Positions 9,941 through 19,879 of a DNA stretch of 59,185 bases are shown here, one piece after another (position 1 is the first letter of the stretch; every line of letters begins with the position of its first letter). This DNA is from Lingula anatina (lineage: Eukaryota > Brachiopoda > Lingulata > Lingulida > Lingulidae). The DNA lies in NCBI RefSeq assembly GCF_001039355.2, contig NW_019773692.1, forward strand, positions 188,197 through 247,381, in the 5' to 3' direction. A program made the position numbers and the translations under genes. Below the pieces are notes generated by a model. It did not search any database, was not told where the DNA came from, and saw only the letters and a list, made by a program, of their open reading frames with translations.

Positions 9941-10440
9941 GTTTTACAATTCTTTCCAGTGACATGCACCTCAGATTCCCTTTGATAGAAACTCCAGTTG
10001 CCAGTGATTTGTTGTGGTACGCCCTGTCCTAGTTGTCCACTCACTTACGTCAAGCTAAGAGTTATCAGGACAAATCTTATGGAGGACGGACTCTGTATGA
10101 CACGGACCCCCAGTTTCNATGTGTTTAGTGTGAAAAATGTATGTTTTGTTTTGTGATGTCAATAGTAGTATAAGAAAAACCCGGACAGTTCTTAAAAAGG
10201 ATAGGGCCCTGATAGGGCCCTCTAAAAGTTTGTTTTTCGTATTTTCTTTCTTATTTATTTTATGAAAAAAAAGTTATATTGGCAAAATCAAGTGTGTATA
10301 CATAAGGATAGATGGTTGTTTTAGTATTTTATTGTATTGGATGAACAAAAAAGGCCCGCATTTGTACTTATTGATCTAAAAAAGAGAGGTGGCATTGTTT
10401 GCGGTTCAGTTGATGCGGCACATAGTAAACAAACAAGGAT

Positions 10441-10968
10441 CCGCTAACAGTCAGGTGAGACTATTGTAATGCACAAAGAGAGCAGTATGCAAGCCAAATA
10501 CTTAGAGTATTGTGATAGTGTGTGGTTCGCAAACACTTAATAGATTAAAACCTCCCATTTTATTGAAGTAAACTGTATTTGATAGCGTTAAATGAATGAC
10601 ACTATGAGCCAGGTAGTGTTATAGTAAAGCAGTATTGTTTGCTGGTCAAGCAACTGTCGTAGTGGTTTATACGCACAGCCGCATTGAATATTATTTTGAT
10701 TCATCCGCTAACGGTCAGGTGAGACTATTGTAATGCACAAAGAGAGCAGTATGCAAGCCAAATACTTAAGAGTATTGTGATAGTGTGTGGTTCGCAAACA
10801 CTTAATAGATTAAAACCTCCCATTTTATTGAAGTAAACTGTATTTGAACGATAGCATTAATTGAATGACACTATGAGCCAGATAGTGTTATAGTAAAGTA
10901 GTATTGTTTGCTGGTCAAGCAGCTGTTGTAGTAGTTCATACGCACAGCCGCACTGAATATTATTTTGA
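10441..10968. repeat. Two direct copies of a 264-bp sequence
   Basis: ccgctaacagtcaggtgaga starts at 10441 and again (one change) at 10705. The copies end with attattttgattcat. They are about 97% identical and lie downstream of the Polinton polymerase gene; they may belong to the element or to the host flank. Confidence 0.88.
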
Positions 10969-11185
10969 TTCATATGAAGCTTTCCCTTTATTTCTAAATG
11001 ATCACCTTAGTTTGTACAACAAATAAAACAGTATTGCACGTTGTAAGTGTACATAATCTGTTAAGCACAAGGCGTTTTGGTGACAAAATTCAAAGCATTT
11101 TAACAGTATTTTTATGATTTAAAACAAAATATTTTTATAGTACGATTAATAGATCATGATAGGAACATAGCTGAATAATGTAACA

Positions 11186-12350
11186 TTAAATGTCTAAAGG
11201 TGCAGTGGACACACCGTCTTCTAACACTTTACGTTTGCAATAGAAATAGGAGAAGGCGTCCCGCCTCTGCACGTAAGAATACATTGTGTTATTGAATAAC
11301 CTGATGCCCCTGTTTATACCACTACCACTCTTTCTGTTTAATAAGACGTCTAAATATTTTGTTTTATCTATAGTATTGCAAGTCCTATTTACACCCTTGC
11401 AGCTGAACTTGGATTTTGTCTCTTCTCCGTAACAGTAGTAAGTCTTACTGCAAAGACCAACGATACCGTCACCAATCCACTCGGCTTTGAACAATCCAGG
11501 CGTTCTTTTGTCAAAGGCCTCGTGCTCTGGCGTATCAGTGCGAGGAAACCAAAGATGTTTTTCTTTTTCATACTGCTCACGCATACCAGGTTTTACAACG
11601 TCTTCTAAGCTGTCCGCCGAAAAGGCAATATAAGCGGAATCCGTGTCCATTTCACAATACTGGAAATCGGACGGATCCACAAACTTCAGCATGAAATCGT
11701 AATAAAATTCTAGCATGCGCAGCTTGGCATACTGATACACCATGACCCCGATTTGAATGGGTAAGTCGTATTTGACGACTTTTTTGTTTAGTTCGATCTC
11801 GTATGTGCTTTCAGCAATTTGATCTAAACGCCGAAACCTGGGGTCGTTGATCTTTCTAGAGGCCTTAGCTTCACCGCAATATTGCACATCGCGGTGTTTG
11901 TCTTTATTGGTAACCGTTTTACCGTACCCAGAATTACCAATGAGCTTCATGGTATCGGCAACGATGGTCTTTGTTTTGTCTTTGTCCCCCTCTCTACGAG
12001 CATCACTCACGGCATTTCCAAAATGCTCGAAGCAGGCTTTAGGTGTGTACTCGACAACCTGATAGATTCGGGAGACACGAAGACCGTGGGTCAGATACCA
12101 TTTAAGAAGGGGTGTGGCCAAAACGATTTTTTCTCCAAAGAAACTACCGATCAACGATTTTCTAGGGGTGCGCATGATATTATTTTCCTGGGCAAAATTT
12201 TCCATGTATGACCCAATGTCGTCTCGGGTAATCGTGGTGTTTTTGAAAATGGGAGGCATTTCGGCAAACATGGCTTTTAGTTCAGAGGGGACTTCTATAT
12301 CACACTCAACGAACCCAAACAACTTATCATTTCGAATGGCGTCTAAAATA
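11186..12350 (-). CDS. Polinton/Maverick protein-primed family-B DNA polymerase, 3' part
   Basis: The open minus-strand frame runs out into the gap at 12351, so the N-terminal exonuclease half is missing; the apparent start at 12322 is not a real one. Polymerase motif B is KLIGNSGYGK (about residues 126-135 counted from 12322) and motif C is YCEMDTDSAY with the catalytic DTDS (226-229). The C-terminus (KRKVLEDGVS...DI, then stop) looks complete. In Polintons this enzyme replicates the element from a protein primer. No integrase, ATPase, protease or capsid gene of the element is present in the contig. The frame is intact over 388 codons, suggesting a recent or still active element. Confidence 0.88.
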
Positions 12351-12351
12351 N

Positions 12352-12425
12352 AGTTTCGTTAAACCAGTGTTCTTATGGAGGACAGACTCTCTATGACACA
12401 GGCCCCCAGTTTCGTTAAACCGGTG
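12352..12425. repeat. ~56-bp partial tandem repeat at gap edge
   Basis: agtttcgttaaaccagtg at 12352 recurs as agtttcgttaaaccggtg at 12408. The same unit ends the contig left of the N at 10118, indicating a collapsed or overlapping contig end. Confidence 0.75.
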
Positions 12426-12591
12426 TGAGTTTAGCCAGTTGTCGTCTCCAGTGACCTAACAATCACCCTGTTCCTGATACCATAGGCTTAATATCATGCT
12501 AGATACAGGGGTGTTTGAACAACATAGCCAGGGTGTTAACCACGTGTTTCTTTACTACACCACAGACGACAACTTTCCCATCACATACAGG

Positions 12592-13447
12592 ATGCCTTGT
12601 TTGGTGAAAGAGTCGTTTTTTCTCTCTCTCCTCACCGTTGGCATTTTGTCTTTAGTCCAAGATGACATCCGGGTCCTGCAGTCAGAGCTATACCGCATTA
12701 ACTACTCTATCCATATAATGTACCGTAAAATAAAAACAACGTGTCCTGGCTTTAACTTGGGATGGATCCCAATAGGACGCAGAAGTGTCAGGGTTGCTTC
12801 GGCCACAAGGCTTAACATAGAGCTGGAGTTGGCAGAGAGCACACTGGAGCACCTGATAACACAGTACAACGATTGTAAACTGGCTGCTTCATTCACAAAG
12901 AGCACCAGGAAACCTACCACGAAACCCACTACTACCAGAGGGACCACAACAAGAACTACCACAACTACGCCAAGGACTACCACCACTACTAGACCTACGA
13001 CCTCGTCTACTATATGTGGTTCTACAGTGAAGTCTACTACAACTACTACCACATCTACTGCTAGGTCAACAGCAACTACTACTACTACATCTACTGCTAG
13101 GTCAACAGCAACTACTACTACTACATTGAAACCTACGACAACTACAGCGAAGTCTACAACAACAACAACAACACCTAGAACAACAACTGCTACCACATCT
13201 ACAACTACCTCGACTACTACGCCAACAACAACTGCTACCACATCTACAACTACCTCGACTACTACGCCAACAACAACTGCTACCACATCTACAACTACCT
13301 CGACTACTACGCCAACAACAACCACCGAAGAACCAACAACAACCCCGAAATCTACCGGTACAACTACTGCAACCATAATCAGTACTTCCCCGACTCCAAA
13401 CTCCACCAGGTCCAAAATTACCAATATACCCATTACTGTGGATCCAG
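12592..13447 (+). other. Exon 1 of secreted gene 2
   Basis: Signal peptide, helical two-Cys module and long Thr-rich stalk. Donor CCAG|gtaagc in phase 1. Confidence 0.83.
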
Positions 13448-13782
13448 GTAAGCATTTGATTATATAGACACTTGCTTTAATCTTATCGTCTATCCTAGGT
13501 TAATATAGGACATTGTTTTCCAAAAATGATACATAATTAAAACGACTCAACATCACATTTTGAAATAGATTAAAAGACAAAAAGAATTTGTCGCCCTTAA
13601 ACTTCGTTTGTAGATTCCACTTCTTAAAGGCCCCTGAATGCCTTTTATTAAGTCGCTGTTATTCCGTAAATCTGATTATTCATTTTATATTTAGGTTCAT
13701 TTTTCTGAAGATTTCCGCGTCTGCACTGGGTTGGCCAGTAGCAGCAGCAATAGTAGTAGTAGTAGTAGTAGTCGTAGTGCAT

Positions 13783-13818
<36 letters not shown>

Positions 13819-15366
13819 CATGTAGTAGTAGTAGTAGTAGTAGTAGTAGAAGTAGTAGTAATAGTAGTAGTAGTAACTAGTAGTAGTTCTATAGGTAGTT
13901 ATGGCAGTATCACAGGGGACACTTGGCCGGGCTATCTCCAGCAGTTAACACATCAGCTATGATATGTTTTCCAAAGATCAACTACTGACTGACTGACTGA
14001 TCTCTACTTTTATTTCACTGGCTGATAGATCTTGGGTCTCCTAAGACTGCATGGACAATCCAGCTATTGGTTCGACTGACCAAACTAACTTTGATCTCTT
14101 ATCTCTAATATCTGATGGCAATACAAAGTTCTTATCCTTACATACAAAGCACCCAAAATACATTACAGTGATTTCCTTCTTGAAGCTAATTAACAGAATT
14201 GAGACATATTTCAAGAGATCTTTAACATAAACTGACACTGATTTAAACCTAAACTAGGGGATGAAGCCATAAATGAAGTCATTCAATCCTTTTAAAACAG
14301 AAAACATAATTAAAGGAAAAGGAGGAGGAGAAGTAGTTGTAGAAGTTGTAGATGTAGTAGCAATAGTGGTTGTAGAGTATACATTTTTTGTCAATATTTT
14401 TGGCGATTATTTATTTTTATTCATTTACGCAACTATCCATTAAGCCCACACATTTATTTTCAGCAAAACATGCGTTCCAAGTCCTCCGCACAGCCAACGT
14501 GACATACGAGGGCTACGCTTTCCTGGCCGTGGAAGTCAGGATTCCCGAAAACGGACGAAGCAAGTCGGAGTCTTGGTGCCGTGACTATCAGAACCTCTGT
14601 GAGGGGTTTGGACGCCGCCCCACGGGATGCGCGGGTCAGTTTGCTCCAGGGGGCGCCCAATCTCAGTACTCTGCATCGTGAGTACATTTGGATAAGTTTC
14701 ACAAAATACCTTTACCCAGAAAATTAGTCTATGTCCCAAACATTTAGATTTGGTCTGAAAGTTTCGGATTTACATGTAGGCGTTTCAGGGCGGACGATGA
14801 ACACTTGCACAAAATATCAATTTGTTTGCTTTGGCAATCATTGAACGTCTTCATCATTTTGTATTATATAAAAGAGATACAAATATCGCTGCCCTGTGTA
14901 AAAAGGATGCTCATCGTTGCTTTTTGTTTAGATCTGTACCCAACAGTTAGCCTATGTCTTACAATTAAAGACGAAAAAAGAAAAACGTTTGCTTAACATA
15001 CTATATCCCTGAAAAAATCCTAACAATGGCATACATAACGCTACAGAAAAAAAACAATGCATTTAATTTTTTTATAGATGTGAAATACTGTACAACTCAG
15101 ACATGACAATCAACGGTCCACGCGGTGCGGAGGGCAACGGCGTTCTAGGGTGTGATCCAAGTGAAGGTGTCGCCACCGTTGCCAGGATGGCCTTCCCTAA
15201 CGGCTATCCTCGAGGCCAGTTCAACACATTTGCCTTTCTTTATTGCAATACGGGGTACTGCAGTGACGTCATTGCGAAGGGCTTATCCGTGTACTCACTT
15301 TGGTATATGAGAGGGTTTTACGATGCTGTTAACCCAACGAACATAATGTATACAGTCTGTCGCTAG
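12592..15366 (+). CDS. Secreted protein with long mucin-like stalk and 8-Cys C-terminal domain, copy 2
   Basis: Three exons: 12592-13447, 14464-14677 and 15078-15366, joined by GT-AG introns in phases 1 and 2, giving 352 residues. An upstream in-frame ATG exists at 12496, but the ATG at 12592 opens a proper signal peptide (MPCLVKESFFLSLLTVGILS), so I use it. The helical module (QSELYRINYSIHIMYRK...) carries the same two cysteines as copy 1. The Thr-rich stalk spans about 180 residues and includes three 45-bp tandem repeats, far longer than in copy 1. The C-terminal domain keeps all eight cysteines (WC, NLC, TGC, SC, GC, LYC, GYC, VC) and NTFAFLYC. It is a tandem paralogue of the gene at 7529. 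Predicted secreted or surface-associated; family not recognised. Confidence 0.86.
13187..13321 (+). repeat. 45-bp coding tandem repeat in the Thr-rich stalk
   Basis: Three near-perfect copies of a 45-bp unit containing gctaccacatctacaactac encode 15-residue Thr-rich repeats (TATTSTTTSTTTPTT). Length variation between alleles is likely. Confidence 0.9.
13740..13884. repeat. (GTA)n/(TAG)n microsatellite in intron 1 of gene 2
   Basis: About 45 imperfect trinucleotide units, with interruptions gtgcatgta and acatgta. A smaller related stretch occurs at about 14320-14375. The Val-rich open frame over it is an artefact. Confidence 0.92.
14464..14677 (+). other. Exon 2 of secreted gene 2 (first half of 8-Cys domain)
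   Basis: Acceptor ttttcag, donor ATC|gtgagt. Encodes KHAFQVLR...WCRDYQNLCEGFGRRPTGC and a short loop absent from copy 1. Confidence 0.87.
15078..15366 (+). other. Exon 3 of secreted gene 2 (second half of 8-Cys domain, stop)
   Basis: Acceptor ttttatag. Encodes CEILYNSDMTING...NTFAFLYC...IMYTVCR and stop TAG. Confidence 0.87.
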
Positions 15367-15648
15367 TATTACATAGTGCGGCAATATATCAATTATGATA
15401 TAATATATGGCAAAGATTGCCAAGGAATTTAAAAAGAAAAGAGGAAGAAAAGTATCGAAAAGGACGCGTTTGTGCGAGATTACATTCAATGAGGCACAAT
15501 GATGAACATATGAGGTGAAATTGCCCGTCTCGTATCATCCGACATGGGTGTCTACACCTGAAAAGCACTTCCATGTAAAGGGCATGTTGCCGTATTCAGC
15601 TAAACCAACATAACACTGCTGATGAGCCTATGAATGTCAAGTACTTTA

Positions 15649-15654
15649 AATAAA
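15649..15654 (+). terminator. Polyadenylation signal AATAAA of secreted gene 2
   Basis: aataaa lies 283 bases after the stop; it is the first such hexamer downstream. Confidence 0.5.
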
Positions 15655-15659
15655 TAAGG

Positions 15660-16155
15660 CCCTTTATATAAAGAAAGACTCCTATTTCTTCTATCCCTCT
15701 AGCTCAACTCCAATATCTCTTTGCCGCTCATTCAATTGTTTTGTGTAATTCCCATGGCAGACAACCCAGACTCCATGAGACCTAGCTTAGAACTCCTTTT
15801 AATGTGTGTGGTATATTAACTAAAAATTGCTTTTAAAACTTATTTTCTGTTCTCTGGTTATATTTTCACAATATGTTGCACTGACAACTTTCAATTTTCA
15901 ATGGGTCACGATGAATGAGTACCTTGTAAATTGTCTGAAGGGACTGCTGATTTACTATTGGAGGCCATTTTTTACAATTTACTTATACTATATATGTCAT
16001 ATAGTAATCTTTAGGTGAAATTTACAGCTATTAAACGCGTATAAATTAGAGGGTTTATCATAAAAGGGTATTTTTAGCGGCCATATTTTCAGGAATGTTC
16101 CTATAGCTAATTTTGCCTACAGTTTTATTCCCACAAATTTGCCAGATTTCATACT
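15660..16155. other. Intergenic, no recognised gene
   Basis: AT-rich sequence downstream of gene 2; nothing coding is recognised. Confidence 0.4.
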
Positions 16156-16159
16156 TGTA

Positions 16160-16318
16160 TGTTAAGGTTTCTTGGTAGGATTGGCGTTTGGGTTAGGTGT
16201 AAGGATTGGGGCTGGGTTGGGGTTAAGGTAAGGGTATTTTCATACTGGTAGGTTAAGGTTGCTTGGTAGGATTGGGGTGTGGGTTACGTTTCGCGTTAGG
16301 GTAAGGGTTAGGTAAAAC
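16160..16318. repeat. Degenerate TTAGGG-like G-rich minisatellite
   Basis: The strand is rich in ggttagg, gggtaagg and ggttaagg. Two ~90-bp blocks begin with catacttgtatgttaaggtt and catactggtaggttaaggtt. It may be decayed telomeric sequence or a simple G/T repeat. Confidence 0.6.
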
Positions 16319-16496
16319 TCGACGAAAGAAAACGTTGATTTAATATTGGAATCAATGTTGGGATATTGCTATCGAAAAGAAAATTGAATAATATTTTTTG
16401 TTGATTTAATAGTCAAAGAATGTTATCCTAGATGTCATTGAGCCAAAGAATACAGACAAATCGTTCTCCAGAAACTTCTATTTCTGATCGATGCAG

Positions 16497-16617
16497 ATGC
16501 ACTGTCACAATCGTAATGAGCACCAGCTGTAAGTGAATCGTGATATTTATATAATATGTCACAACCGCAATGAGCACCAGCTGTAAGTGAATCGTGATAT
16601 TTATATAATATGTCACA
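16497..16617. repeat. 60-bp sequence in two tandem copies
   Basis: tgagcaccagctgtaagtga through ataatatgtcacaa occurs twice in a row with one or two changes. Confidence 0.88.
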
Positions 16618-16621
16618 TTAA

Positions 16622-16990
16622 GTTGCGTGCGCTTTCTCCACTTTCGGGGGCAACACTAGTACACATCATAGGAGGCAGAGGAGATCGTAATATTTTTTAT
16701 TTTGATGCGTTACTACTGTATTTACTAGGTATATTTGTCCAAAATATTTCATTTAATCGTGGATAATTCAATCTTGGTGAGAGTTATTTTATCTAAAACG
16801 CTATCACACGATTGCATGGCATCCACTATCAATTGCTGTATGTGAGATAACACATTCTCTAATTGCGCAGTCGTTGAGAGTTTACTGTAGCAAAGATCAA
16901 ACAAACAGGCCTGGTATAATGTCAGGAGTAATGATGGTACTGAGAATGATACATTCAGAATACACAATCATTAGAAAACTCTTGACAAAG
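16622..16990. repeat. Dispersed repeat, copy A
   Basis: Over most of its length it matches 26728-27370: gtgcgctttctcc, attgctgtatgtgagataac, aggcctggtataatgtcagg and more. The minus strand shows a short frame with LSTTAQLENVLSHIQQLI that copy B shares, so the repeat may descend from a transposon coding region. Not further identified. Confidence 0.7.
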
Positions 16991-17029
16991 CGTGGCTTTT
17001 CTGATAGCAGGACGATCACCATCTTTACT

Positions 17030-17330
17030 TTCGGTCATTCTCTTTGCATTTTCCAAGGAGCCAAATACTTCTATCACCGTTCGATCCCAGCTACACCTTG
17101 CCCTTCACTTTCGTCTTTTACCAGGGCTGTTACTGTCCAAGCTGCCCTGCCTCATGACATGTCCATAGTATGACAGTATCTGCTTATTAACATACTGAAC
17201 CAACCATTCGTGAGGGACATTCATCTCTTTTCTGGTGTCATCGTTTCTGTGTCGTTGGGTCCATGGGATTCTAAAGAGGGTCATTTTAATGCAGCTAGAC
17301 AAGCCTGGAGAAATTGTCGGCGGTGCTGAT
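17030..17330 (-). pseudogene. LINE ORF2 C-terminal fragment
   Basis: The minus frame reads LFRIPWTQRHRNDDTRKEMN, then YVNKQILSYYGHVMRQGSLD. This matches the common LINE/endonuclease-RT C-terminal motif (RIPWT ... LxYFGHxxR). Downstream frames continue with a WLLGKCKENDR-like end. Only the last ~100 residues are left, frameshifted. Confidence 0.7.
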
Positions 17331-17334
17331 CTAT

Positions 17335-18480
17335 CTACAGAGGTTTTACCTCAGAGGTCGTCTTGCACAGCCTAGTCGGAGTTTTGTTTCATTATCTGAA
17401 GTTTTCATAATGAAATATATCAGTACGGTGCATGCATTTTTTTTCTTTTCAGTTTGGTTAAATTACTAGCAGTTGGTCGATTTTGATAGTTTATCTATTC
17501 GCTTTCCATCTTTTCAATTTTATTCTAATAATGGGTTTATTAATTTTATCATTACACTTTTGTATTATGGTAGATTGGTGTACAATGTAGTATATTAAGG
17601 TCGTTTTACATGGTTTGGGCTTCATAATAAATATCAAAAATGGCAGCTGACCGTGAGCAGGTATGATGCCCGCACAGTTTGTACATGTACAGGTAGATAG
17701 TATGTACTGTTGGTGTTATTCTCATAAATGACTATAATTATTATTATTAGTGTTATTTATTATTTGTATATATGCCAGATTGAATTGAATTTTTATCGCC
17801 ATCTCTGTGGCGCTGATGATTAAGCACGTACAAGCGCGAGCACACACACACACACACACACACATACTCTAAATTGCAGCAGAGAAGATATTTTTGTTCT
17901 CCTCCAGATGGCGCTATAGATCCCGGCAAAAACTGCTCAGATTGCAGCATGCAGTAGACCATATAAAGAAGAACCAGTGACCTACATAATGCCATTTTAC
18001 TTTGGGGTGTGTAAGGGTCTGAAACTTAATTTATTTAATTCAATGTAGTGTATTTTGAAATATGTGGGAAACAAACGCTTCCTGAGCATGCTATTTAAGT
18101 ACATTGTTAATCAAATTTTGTCTGTCAAATTATGGTTATTGATAAATAGAAAAGGCGGTTTTTCCTGCCTCCTACCTCGATGGATCATTTGAAACCTGAA
18201 CCCTTGGAAGAGATGTCACTTCTTCCTCAGTTCTGAGTGACCAGGGTGTGGATGCCAGGCGACCAGGATACTAAGTATATGGATATTTCAGTTTTAACCG
18301 ATTCATCGAAACGTTCAAAGACAATGTTTTTTTTAGGTATTTGTCGATGATTTATTTGTTGATGTATTTAAAAATGGGTTTGACGCTTGCATGTCAAACA
18401 CTGGGTTTTTCCATCCAACAATATTTTCCCCACGTGACATTTTGTGTCCTCCATGTGTCGTGTATTTCATCACGTACCTC
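17335..18480. other. Intergenic, no recognised gene
   Basis: AT-rich, with a (CA)n run at about 17841-17864. No supported coding sequence. Confidence 0.4.
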
Positions 18481-18482
18481 AT

Positions 18483-19033
18483 CAGGCCTTCCCAACTACC
18501 AGACTCGGCACCTAAGGATCCTGAATTAACCGGTATATCGGACCACGCTACCCGTTTTCAAGGTGTGTGTCAGATTGCATTTCGGAGTATCATACTCCAG
18601 AACAAATTTTGTAGCACGACTGCGGGCTCATCCACGCTCGGCTGAACAACCTTAAACTGTACTCTTACTTTAGAGTACTCTATTTTATTGTCTCTATGGG
18701 GATATATGGGGACTTTATGACATTCGGTTTGAATGTTTTAACCACTTTTGATAGGGCTTTTTTGCATTGTATTAGATTAATGTGGCAGTCTAAGGTTCAT
18801 CTAGGTGGCTTTCAAACTTATGCACCCGGTTTTAAAATCATATAGCGATTTTACAACAATCGTTTACTATCCCATCAAGTTGACAGCCGAGCATGCCAGG
18901 GCTCATCCTGTCGGTGTTCTGACTGATACTCCGAAATGCGATCTGACACACACCTTGAAAACGGGTAGTGTGGTCCGATATACCGGTTAATTCAGGATCC
19001 TTAGGTGCCGAGTCTGGTAGTTGGGAAGGCCTG
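18483..19033. mobile_element. 551-bp element with ~150-bp terminal inverted repeats
   Basis: caggccttcccaactaccag at the left end is mirrored by the complement at the right end (ending gttgggaaggcctg). Similarity between arms runs inward about 150 bases, to about 18652 and 18880, with small changes. The centre is AT-rich and non-coding. No exact target-site duplication was found. It is a non-autonomous DNA transposon unrelated in sequence to the 1-549 element. Confidence 0.82.
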
Positions 19034-19151
19034 TTCATGACAGTGAAACTTTCAGTTGTGCCTCATGTTAACTACACAGAATTTAAAACTACATCTGTAG
19101 AATTATAATTAGTAATGGCAGTACTTTTTTACATGCGCATTTGTTAAAATC

Positions 19152-19870
19152 ATGTTCAATATCCACAATCAACTAGCACCTTCCTATGTCTCTACCTATT
19201 TCATCCCGTTTAGAAATAAATCCATGCTACCTCTACGGACAACATCTAAAAGAGACTACATAATTCCCTTTAAATTCACATACAAAGGTCCTGAACACTT
19301 TTTGATGACAAGCTGGGATGAACTAAACACCACTCAAAAAATCTTCCTTCTGCATCCTCCCTTAAGTATAACCTTAGAAATGAAACCTTCCCAGCAACAA
19401 TGTCCACCACCCATCTGAAGCTTCCGAGACAAAATGAAAAAATCCTAAATAAGGCCCGAGTCGATTTGTTATTTAGAGCCCAACTATATGACCACAACTG
19501 GACAGCTATGGCTTCTCCCAACTGTTTATGTGGGAAACCCGAAACCATCCGACATTTTTTCTTTCAATGCCCACTGAAACAGAGGAAATATCGTGATCTC
19601 TACGAATCTGTTGAAGATATACTTGGTGTAACTTATGCATATTTCAGAACCCAACTAGATAAGATATCCCTCTTCCTACATGGCCATAAAACACTAACAT
19701 CTGGACAAAACGACAAGATTTTCGAAATAGTGTCAGATTTCTTAATCAAAAATGTCTGAATCTTCTTCCATTTCTGTTCTGGCGCCTACCANGCCTAGGC
19801 GAATTGCCACCTTTTTTTATACTGTATCAATATTTAACCCTCTTGAGAATAAAGATGTTTAAAAAAAAAG
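19152..19870 (+). mobile_element. 5'-truncated LINE, 3' end with tail
   Basis: Two overlapping frames (19152-19418 and 19400-19759) encode the end of a LINE ORF: NQLAPSYVSTYFIPFRNKS ... RDYIIPF, then ARVDLLFRAQLYDHNW, then CLCGKPETIRHFFFQCPLK with the Cys/His motif CxC...HxxxxC. A single frameshift in the overlap separates them. The 3' end has an AATAAA-like signal and an A tract at 19860-19869. A gap N lies in the 3' UTR at 19792. Only the last ~200 residues are present. Confidence 0.82.
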
Positions 19871-19879
19871 TTAAGATGG

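Larger units (their letters stand above)
10118..12351. other. Contig bounded by N on both sides, carrying a Polinton piece
   Basis: Single Ns at 10118 and 12351 bracket 2,232 bases. Sequence just left of the first N (about 10079-10117: ttatggaggacggactctgt...cagtttc) is repeated with few changes just right of the second N (12374-12414). The outer contigs may therefore overlap each other, making the bracketed contig an insertion allele or a misplaced contig. Confidence 0.7.

Noticed and set aside
9565-10032. Long Pro/Phe-rich open frames
   Set aside because: They come from the C-rich 17-18-bp minisatellite, which is open in several frames; no start context, splice sites or family match.
12496-12591. 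Upstream in-frame ATG of secreted gene 2
   Set aside because: It would place 32 polar residues before a clear signal peptide; the ATG at 12592 matches the paralogue's layout.
12702-13455. Minus-strand Val-rich and Cys/Gly/Ser-rich frames
   Set aside because: They are the complement of the Thr-rich stalk of secreted gene 2.
13588-13962. Poly-Val frame
   Set aside because: Artefact of the GTA microsatellite in intron 1 of secreted gene 2.
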